A DNA stretch of 64,000 nucleotides from Symsagittifera roscoffensis (lineage: Eukaryota > Xenacoelomorpha > Acoela > Convolutidae): the NCBI RefSeq assembly GCF_963678635.1, contig NC_087069.1, positions 53,502,135 to 53,566,134 of the forward strand, in the 5' to 3' direction. Positions 56,940 through 64,000 of this stretch are shown here, one piece after another. The position numbers were made by a program, and so were the translations under genes. Every line of letters starts with the position of its first letter. The first letter of the stretch is position 1. The notes below the pieces were generated by a model. That model made no database searches, had not been told where the DNA came from, and saw nothing but the letters and a program-made list of their open reading frames with translations.

Positions 56940-59900
56940 TTAAAGTTGTTTTTGAAATTCGACTTTCTTTAATATTTTAGATTGTGGGATGAAAATTTTA
57001 TAATTTTTACGTGGTTGATTTCTAAGTCGTGATGACTCTCTATGTTCTGATTTGTCGATTTGCTCTTGGGGTATTATTTGTTCGGTCATTTTTCTATTTT
57101 TTCTTTCTTTTTGAGATGTATTTTGATCTAGATTTTTTGTATTGTTTTTTGTGGTGGTTGATTTTGTATTTCGGTTTTCGAGGTGAATATTATCTTGTTC
57201 CTTTGTTTTATTTTCCATATGTGGGTCATTTTGAATAACTTTTAAACCTGTAAAAGAATATAATTGAGTTAGTTCGCGGAGTGCGTATTCTTTTGGATAA
57301 TAAGATAATAGGTTATTTCGGTGTTGAACGATTTCTTTTTTGTCTGAGTCGGTGATTTTATATGTGACATCAGTGGGTTTTGCAATTACTTGGTATGGTC
57401 CTTTACGAAGGGGTTGTAATTTTTTAGAAATTCCTTTTTGAGTTTTAAAATTGGGTATTAAAACAAATGTTCCAATTTTTAAATCGGAGGCTGGTGTAAA
57501 GCGTGAATTTATTTGTTCATTAATGTTTTGCCTTTGTAACAACTTTTTTGTTACTTTTTGGTAAATTTCATTGTGTTTTTTATCTCTGTTTAAAATCCAT
57601 TCGGTGTGTGTACCGGAGGCTAATTTAAGAATTTGTGGGTGATGAAAATGATCTTCATCGTGTGTATGTAAAGGTAGGTTATAACAAATTGAGTCTTTAT
57701 TTGGTTGACAATAACCTTGTGCGTTTTTATGAGAGTTTGCTGTAAACATTATTGGTTTGCGTGGCTTTTGGTTAAAACCCATTTCATATGGTGACATTCC
57801 TAGAGTTGTCGTAATTTGTGAATTATATGCTAAGGGAAATAGTTTTACATCTGCTGACCATTCGGTATATTTTGTATTATTTCCATTGATGATACATCTA
57901 AGATATTCTTGTAATGAACGGTTCATACCTTCGACTAAGCCGTTTGTCCAAGGTGCATGAGATGTACGTGGTTTGTGCTTGATGTTTTATAAATGACATA
58001 GTGTGATGAGTTCATTATTTATGAATTCTGTACCATTGTCTGTAACTAAAATTTCTGGTAGTCCAAATTTGGCTATCCAGCGTTGTGTAAGCGTAATAAG
58101 CGTTACAATGTGGTACTGGGTTAAGTGCTACATAATGTGTACATGCGTCAACAATTACCATAATGTAGGAGTTTCCTTCTGATGAGGGTGAAATTGGTCC
58201 TTTAGTATCAAATGAGATACAGTGGTTAAAGTACAAACTTTGTCCTTTAAACTCTTTTTTTGTGCTATTTGTTTTTGATTTGGGTAAGGTTTATTTAGTT
58301 GACATACTATACAGTCATTGCATAGTACTTTTATCCAAATTGGTGCATTTGGGAAACAAAAGTTTTGTATGAAATTTGAATATGTTTTCTCTGATCCAGA
58401 GTGTCCTTTAATATTTTGTGTATGTGAAATGTTAAAAGCTATGAGAATCATACTTAAAGGGAGACAGGGAACTGTCGATTCAATTAATTTATATTCTAAA
58501 AGGTCTGTATTTTCGTTAATTGTTGTGTTATTAAATTTTCGAAAGTATCGGAGGAGTGTTTTGTTTCCTAAAATAGTTGAATCTGCCTTGATAGGTTTAG
58601 TTTTATATTTGTGCCATGATTTTAGTTGTCTAATTACCGGGTCAAGATTTTGATATTGTTTCAATGTTGAAATTGTAATTGTTTCTGTTGGGGGGAGAAA
58701 AAGGTTTTCAATTTCTAATTTAGATAAGGGTATTGTATCAAGTGGGTCATGGAGGTCAAAAATTTGATTTATTGTGTATTTTGAATCGTTTGTTTGTGGT
58801 CCTGATAAGTTTATTTTATCAGTTAAGTTTTCTTTTTCAATTAGTGGAAAAAGGTCTTTTTTAGGCGGGTGTTGTTTTATTCTTTTTTGTTGGGTGTTAT
58901 TTTTTATCCATTGTGAATATGGGATTGGTTCATAAGTTGATGTCCCAAGTAGATCAACTTCATAGTGATTATTTTGACAATCTAAATAAAGTGGGAAATG
59001 TTTTAAACTATTTATCTGTGATTGTTCAACGTCAGTTTTTACTGCATATTTGCATTCCAATCGAGGTGATGTTTCATTTTCTGCAAGGTAGAATTTTATA
59101 TTTTTGGGTATTTCAACTGTGGTTTTACGTGTAAGTAATTCAGGTGGCGTATTTCGACTTAAAGTGTCTGGTAATGCAAGATTTTTTCCTGCGGTCCAAA
59201 CTATATGTAAGTTTGGGATTTTCATTAAAATTAGTTGAAATCTTTAAACTCGGTGGTTTGGATTAGACTTTTGTGTAAAAAGAAAGATGATTGGTTCATG
59301 GTCTGTGAATAGAACTCTGGGATGTTTTGATCCAAGTATCAGAAATTCATATTCTGTTAGTATATATATTATGGCTGTACATTCTCTCATTAGAGTTGAG
59401 AGTCGTAGCTCTGCTTGAGTGAATAATCGAGAATTTGCTGATATAAGGTTCATTTTATTTGTACCATTATGTGATTGTAATAATGCTGCGCCGATGCCAA
59501 AGTTCGAAGCATCGCACATTGCATAAAATGGTTGATTTGGATCTGGAATTGTGTTTGAAATTTGTTCACTTAAGAGTATCTTTATTTCCTCAAATCGTGC
59601 TTGATGTTCTGTATTCCATTCAAAATTATTTTGTTGTCTAAGTATATTATAGAATGGTTTTAGATATAATTGCATTTTATAAACATATTTGCTTAAAAAA
59701 TTTAACATTCCAAGGAATTCTTGGATTTTCTTTTTATTTGTCGGTGGTTGGAGTTTCTGAATAGCGTCAATGCGTGATTTCAATGGAGTGATTGTTTTTC
59801 TTTCTATATTATGTCCTAAGAATTTAACTCTTGTCAAAAAGAAGTGTGATTTATTGGGGGCGGCCTTCAGATTTTCGTTCTGAAGTATTTGGTGATATTG

Positions 59901-60914
59901 TTCTAAAACATTGAACATTTCTTCTTTAGTCTGTGATTGCATAAAAACATCGTCTAAATAGGTGATTGCGTTTTTCTGGAGTATTAGTGGTCTAAAAATT
60001 TTGCTCATAAAAGCTGAAAATGCTGCAGGTCCTATGGATATTCCATAGAATAAGCGGTTGAATCCGTATTGTTGGTTTCCAATAACAAATTGTGTTAAAC
60101 GTCGCGATTGTTCATCTAATGGCATTTGGTTATATGCACTGTTCATATCTGCGGTTGTAAAGTATTTTCCGTTTATTTTTGTTAAAATAACTTGTGTTGG
60201 TTCAATAGGCCAATTACACTTTGATTCATCTATGAGTGAGTTGAGGTATCTAGCGTCGAGAACGATTTTTAATGATTCTCCTTTGGCTAGAATGATAACA
60301 GGGTTGATAAATGTGTTGCCTTTTGGTTGTTCTTCTTTATTTACTGGTGCTGTAATGTTGTATTGTTCTAAAATGTCGAGTAATCTGTTCACTTTATCGT
60401 GTAAGTGAATTGGTACTTTACTTGCTCTTTGTTTTTTGAAAACTGCGTTTGGTTTTAATGGGAGATGTTTGGATGTTGCATAGACTGATGAATATTTAAT
60501 TAGCTGTTTTGCTAACTTTTCAAATTCGTCTTGTGTTATTTGTGAATGTTGGAAATTAAACATTGTTAAAAATTTCTGTTGATTCTCTGTGTAGTTACTT
60601 ATGTTGAATGTAGGTTTGAAATATGGGGTTTTTGTGAAAAAATCCGTGTTTCTTTTTTTGTTACTTATTATATTATTTATGGATAATTGTTCATTAAGAA
60701 TTGTGGATTGACAAATATCTAATAATTGGAGTGTATTATTTACGCGATATGCTTTTTCGTGTATTGGTGATATTGTAGCGTTTGTTTCGCAATAGCCTAA
60801 AAGTCCTAAAGGTAATGTTACTTGGTAAGGTGTATTGTTGTATACATGTAAGCAAATAATATCTGAATTCGAGTTTTCAAATATTTTATTGATGAGATTG
60901 TGATTTTGAAAAAT
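56940..60914 (-). pseudogene. pol: reverse transcriptase, RNase H, integrase
   Basis: Open from 60,914 in the -1 frame relative to gag-protease, overlapping it by 97 nt. Reverse transcriptase at 60,560-59,700 (TADMNSAYNQMPL, LFYGISIGPAAFS, active site YLDD). RNase H at 59,560-59,230 (DASNFGIGAALL, ECTAIIYILTEYEF, FTDHEP). Then TAA at 59,244-59,246 where a sense codon is expected, in the same frame as what follows. Integrase: zinc finger H...H...CNDCIVC at 58,460-58,260; core with VDACTHY, TDNGTEF and GLVEG at 58,190-57,920, broken by frame changes near 58,230 and 58,080 and a TAA at 57,987-57,989. C-terminal domain with KGPYQVI at 57,400-57,300. Ends at 56,940. Not functional as it stands. 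Confidence 0.9.
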
Positions 60915-63511
60915 TTATGAATAGGTTTGAATTCAAAATCTGACATATAAAATTTTTGTTTGTTTTGTTTTTTATCATATTGGTGAACTTGTTTGATTGA
61001 AAAATTATAGATGTTTCCTGATAGTGGTTTCAAGTGTTTTCTTTGTTGGTTATATATTGGGTAAAATTTTGAAAAGAATGGTGGTTGTTTATTTAATCTT
61101 TGAAAAAATGTTAGGGATGTGTCTTTTGTTTTTGTATATTTATCTTTGATTAATATTTTACTGTTCAAGATGTTGATTGTTGGTATATATTTAGAGATAA
61201 AGGGTATTCCAATGATATTGTGTTTAATATCAGTGATATGGAATATTTGTTTAAATGGTTTATTTAAAATTTTATTTTGCTCTATTGTTCTTGTGGGGAG
61301 AAGAAATAATTGAATTTTTCCGTAGTTTATTAATGTTGATCCTTGTGCTGTTGCTAACTTACTGGAGGTTTCAAGAGGTGTTAGCTTTGGGTGTAAGGTT
61401 TTTATTTCATTCCATGTGGGAATGTTTATTATATTTGATTCTGCTCCTGAATCAATTAGAAAATCAATTTCTAGATCTGGTGGTTGAAATTCTTTGTTTC
61501 TTGGACTTTCTAAGAGAAATGGTATTGTACAAATTTTTTCTTTGGGTTGTTCTTTTTGTATAATTTGATAGATGTGATTTGTATTCAAGCATTTTGTTTT
61601 GTCATTCTCATTGGGTTGATTTATAGTGTTAATTCCATTAGTTTCTTGCGTCGTTGGTGTGGAATGGATGGGTTCAGTATAATAATTGTGAAGGAGTTCT
61701 GATTGATTTTCATATATGTGTGATGAAAAAGGTTGTTCATATATAACAGGTTCATAGTCATTTTTGACTGCTATCATATTGATGGATAGAGTGTTTTCTG
61801 TGTCGCTTTCTGAATCTGATGATGTACAGTTTATTTGATTGAGTTGTAACGTATCAGTTACTGTGTCATCAATACCTGGAGGGTCTGATGTTGTTTCTGG
61901 GTTAGACTGTACTTGATTGATTTGTCTTTGATGTTTAGGTGTACTGCTTCTGTGGCGATTATTAGAATTATTATAGTGATTATTATTCCGGTGTGGTGAT
62001 TGGGAATAATTTCTATAACGATTATTATAACTTGAATGTCGATTTTGTGAATTATTTCGCGATCTATTTTGATAATTACCGTTTGATCTATTATATGAGT
62101 TATTTCTTGATCGATTGTTTGGATAGGACTGATTTCGGTTGTTTGAATAGCTTCTATTTCGGTTATTGGAATAGTTTCTATTTCTATTATATGATGAGTT
62201 TCGTGACTGATTGTTTGGATAGTATCTATTTCTTGATTGGGAATTAGATCTAGAAACAAATTGTGTTGTGTTTGAATTAAATCTGGAGTAGTTATTTCTA
62301 CTATTTGGTCTATTGTAGTGATTTTGTGACGAATGTTGTGTATTTCTTCGTTCTGGCGATCTTCCTCTATAACTTGAGTTATGTGGTGATTGAGTTCTTG
62401 TATAGTTTGTATTGTTCGGGAGTGGTTTTCCTGAACTGTTGTTGCTGTATACATTTTTGTTCGGTAGATTTTGATCTTTCTTCATGTATTGATAGAATGA
62501 TTTATTCGGTTCTTTATATTTTTGAGGTTCATTTTGATTGTCGTGCTGTTTTTGTCTACATTCAGAAAAACTATGTCCGTATCGTCGGCAATAATTACAC
62601 CATTTTTTGAAAGATGGTTTGCCTTTAAAGTTTGGATGTTTTTCGTAAATATTGAGTATTTCAGTGATTTTTTCAACGAGGTCTGTATCTGATTCCTGTA
62701 TATTGTTGATATTTGTGGAATTTGTTTCAATTCGGTTAACATATTGTAATTTCAGATTTTCTGTTTCTTCGAGTTTCATTGTTATTTCTGCTTGTTCTAG
62801 TTTGTCTACTAGTTTTCGAAAATCTAAATCGGGTTCTCGAATTGAAGAAGGATGGGATGCTCTCTTTTTTATAGCTATTTTTCTTAATTGCGGTGTTAAG
62901 GTCATCATTAAGATTTCTGTCATCTTTGTGTTTTTATAGTCGTGTGTATTTAATGAATATGCTTTTCGAACTAGTGTTTCGATGCGTACTGCTAATTGCT
63001 TGATGGTTTCATTTGGTAATCTGCGAATTTCATTACATAAAACTCTTTGTTGTTGTTTGTTTCTTTCGGAGTCAAACATTTTTGAAAATTCTTGTGTAAA
63101 CCTTTTCCAATTTGATTTTATTTCTAGAGGCAATACTGAAAACCATTTTTGGGCTGCGCCATCTAAAGTTGTCTGTATCAACGCTGTGCGTCGATGTATC
63201 CAGTTTTGATGTAGTGGCGTATTAATTGGTTCAGGGCCTATATTTAAAATCAAATTTGCTGTTACTGCATTTAAATAATCTTCTACAGAATATTCAGGGT
63301 CTGTTCCTGTGAATACCATTAAAGGTTTATTTGATGTTATTGATGATCCACCCATAAGGTATGGATTCATTGTCATTTGTAATGATTCTGCTGCATTTGG
63401 CATTTGAGAAAAATTTGAAAGTTGATTTCTTGTTATTTCGTGTTGTTGAAGATAATATGGGAGTGGTATTTCATTTTGCATTTGTGTTGGTTGATACGAG
63501 TGTGCAATCAT
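60818..63511 (-). CDS. gag-protease polyprotein
   Basis: 897 codons. Capsid-like region at about residues 65-260 (FTGTDPEYSVEDYL ... LDGAAQKWFSVLP ... WKRFTQEFSKMF), the retrotransposon Gag fold signature. A zinc knuckle CNYCRRYGHSFSEC (CX2CX4HX4C) is at about residue 310. Then a long Ser/Arg/Asn/Tyr-rich tract (about residues 340-540), probably RNA-binding and disordered. Then an aspartic protease with the active-site DSGAE at about residue 705 and the IIGIPF block about 85 residues on. Protease is in the gag frame and pol is reached by a -1 shift. The N-terminus continues in the frame to the right (63,508-63,981). Confidence 0.9.
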   Translation of the reverse strand: MIAHSYQPTQMQNEIPLPYYLQQHEITRNQLSNFSQMPNAAESLQMTMNPYLMGGSSITSNKPLMVFTGTDPEYSVEDYLNAVTANLILNIGPEPINTPLHQNWIHRRTALIQTTLDGAAQKWFSVLPLEIKSNWKRFTQEFSKMFDSERNKQQQRVLCNEIRRLPNETIKQLAVRIETLVRKAYSLNTHDYKNTKMTEILMMTLTPQLRKIAIKKRASHPSSIREPDLDFRKLVDKLEQAEITMKLEETENLKLQYVNRIETNSTNINNIQESDTDLVEKITEILNIYEKHPNFKGKPSFKKWCNYCRRYGHSFSECRQKQHDNQNEPQKYKEPNKSFYQYMKKDQNLPNKNVYSNNSSGKPLPNNTNYTRTQSPHNSSYRGRSPERRNTQHSSQNHYNRPNSRNNYSRFNSNTTQFVSRSNSQSRNRYYPNNQSRNSSYNRNRNYSNNRNRSYSNNRNQSYPNNRSRNNSYNRSNGNYQNRSRNNSQNRHSSYNNRYRNYSQSPHRNNNHYNNSNNRHRSSTPKHQRQINQVQSNPETTSDPPGIDDTVTDTLQLNQINCTSSDSESDTENTLSINMIAVKNDYEPVIYEQPFSSHIYENQSELLHNYYTEPIHSTPTTQETNGINTINQPNENDKTKCLNTNHIYQIIQKEQPKEKICTIPFLLESPRNKEFQPPDLEIDFLIDSGAESNIINIPTWNEIKTLHPKLTPLETSSKLATAQGSTLINYGKIQLFLLPTRTIEQNKILNKPFKQIFHITDIKHNIIGIPFISKYIPTINILNSKILIKDKYTKTKDTSLTFFQRLNKQPPFFSKFYPIYNQQRKHLKPLSGNIYNFSIKQVHQYDKKQNKQKFYMSDFEFKPIHKFFKITISSIKYLKTRIQILFAYMYTTIHLTK

Positions 63512-63981
63512 TGGGTTTTGTTGTTGAATTGGTTGAAAGATTGTGTATTAATTGGGTTTTGTTGCTGAATTGGTTGTTGATTTTGTGTATCTACCGGTTG
63601 TGGAGAAAAAATTCTATGGTTTGTATGTGGTTTCTGTATTCCATGTCCACGATATTCTTGATTATATGGTGCAAATATATCTGGTTGTAAAAAATCATCA
63701 TCTGAAGATAAGTAATCCATTTGATAAGATGTTTGTTTTTTATTTTTATTTTGTTGAAAAAATGGGTAGTTTTCACTACGATCCTGTGGAGGATGTAAAT
63801 TTGTTTGAAAATTTACTGAATTGGTTTGTGCCATTGGGTTATCCCAGTTTCGAGATCTTGTATAATTATTAAAATTTTTTCGTGGGGGATAATTTGTTTT
63901 TAATGGATGTTTGTAATTATAATTATGTTCTGCAAAATTGTTTCTAGTGAACGTTTTGCGTGTTTTTGACGGTATTGTCAT
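63508..63981 (-). CDS. gag N-terminal part
   Basis: 157 codons from an ATG at 63,981; the frame is still open to the window edge, so the real start may lie outside. Rich in Asn, Gln, Pro and aromatic residues (matrix-like, no motif). Ends in a stop at 63,508 inside a near-duplicate of 25 bases (CAATTCARCAACAAAACCCA occurs twice, ~40 bp apart) where the frame passes to the main gag ORF, so replication slippage there probably caused the break. Confidence 0.7.
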   Translation of the reverse strand: MTIPSKTRKTFTRNNFAEHNYNYKHPLKTNYPPRKNFNNYTRSRNWDNPMAQTNSVNFQTNLHPPQDRSENYPFFQQNKNKKQTSYQMDYLSSDDDFLQPDIFAPYNQEYRGHGIQKPHTNHRIFSPQPVDTQNQQPIQQQNPINTQSFNQFNNKTQ

Positions 63982-64000
63982 GGGTCTGTATGTTTGATAA

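Larger units (their letters stand above)
50367..64000 (-). mobile_element. env-bearing Ty3/gypsy-type element with accessory ORFs
   Basis: Minus-strand element running off the right edge (5' LTR not seen). Transcription order: gag-protease (63,981-60,818), pol with reverse transcriptase, RNase H and integrase (60,914-56,940), two small hydrophobic ORFs, a 335-codon ORF, a glycoprotein gene and a ~600-codon accessory ORF. RNase H precedes integrase and the integrase has a GPY-type C-terminal domain, so the pol belongs to Ty3/gypsy. Genes overlap at their ends (env/accessory ATGA; ORF/env 13 nt), as in compact retroviral genomes. The copy is inactivated by stops and frame changes in pol, one in env, one in the accessory ORF and one in gag. 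Confidence 0.93.

Noticed and set aside
61858-62454. 198-codon minus ORF inside gag
   Set aside because: It is a shifted-frame shadow of the Ser/Arg/Asn-rich gag tract.
62305-62610. plus-strand ORFs opposite gag, pol and env
   Set aside because: Hydrophobic antisense shadows of AT-rich coding sequence.

Overview
The window looks like AT-rich, non-coding-dominated nuclear DNA of an invertebrate animal. Evidence: split serine-protease genes with introns of several kilobases, a long centromere-type satellite, metazoan Ty3/gypsy and BEL/Pao retroelements, and several families of non-autonomous DNA transposons. There is no bacterial-style gene packing, and no rRNA or intact tRNA gene was recognised. 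The phylum cannot be fixed from the sequence alone.

Layout. 1-8,680: a satellite array of 160-bp monomers (about 54 copies) with traces of a six-monomer (960-bp) higher-order unit. 8,681-13,480: AT-rich unique DNA, a 19-bp minisatellite, a second tandem array of ~59-bp units (11,206-12,672) and an ATCGAT-rich tract. 13,640-25,930: 3' exons of two serine-protease paralogues on the minus strand, small hAT-like MITEs, and a decayed but structurally complete Ty3/gypsy element (14,605-21,810, plus strand) with two 287-bp LTRs and a 5-bp target duplication (ATGTC). The element sits between the catalytic-Ser exon and the C-terminal exon of one paralogue. 24,640-42,945: exons consistent with one serine-protease gene on the minus strand (signal-peptide/His, Asp, Ser and C-terminal exons) spread over ~18 kb. 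Its introns carry two plus-strand BEL/Pao remnants, a ~1-kb terminal-inverted-repeat element nested in one of them, a ~545-bp repeat family, a possible tRNA-derived SINE and more MITEs. 43,000-48,800: mostly empty AT-rich DNA with a MITE, a long perfect-type hairpin and a third copy of the 545-bp repeat.

50,367-64,000 is the most interesting part: a large minus-strand Ty3/gypsy-type element that runs off the right edge. In transcription order it has gag-protease, pol (reverse transcriptase, RNase H, integrase), two tiny hydrophobic ORFs, a ~335-codon ORF with no ATG, a glycoprotein (env) gene with signal peptide and membrane anchors that resembles the chuvirus-type glycoproteins found in invertebrate genomes, and a further ~600-codon accessory ORF overlapping the env stop by ATGA. 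The tight overlaps suggest a polycistronic, spliced, retrovirus-like layout. Pol has several stops and frameshifts, env has one frame change and the accessory ORF one in-frame stop, so this copy is no longer intact. The accessory ORFs have no function I can recognise and are the best candidate for something undescribed.
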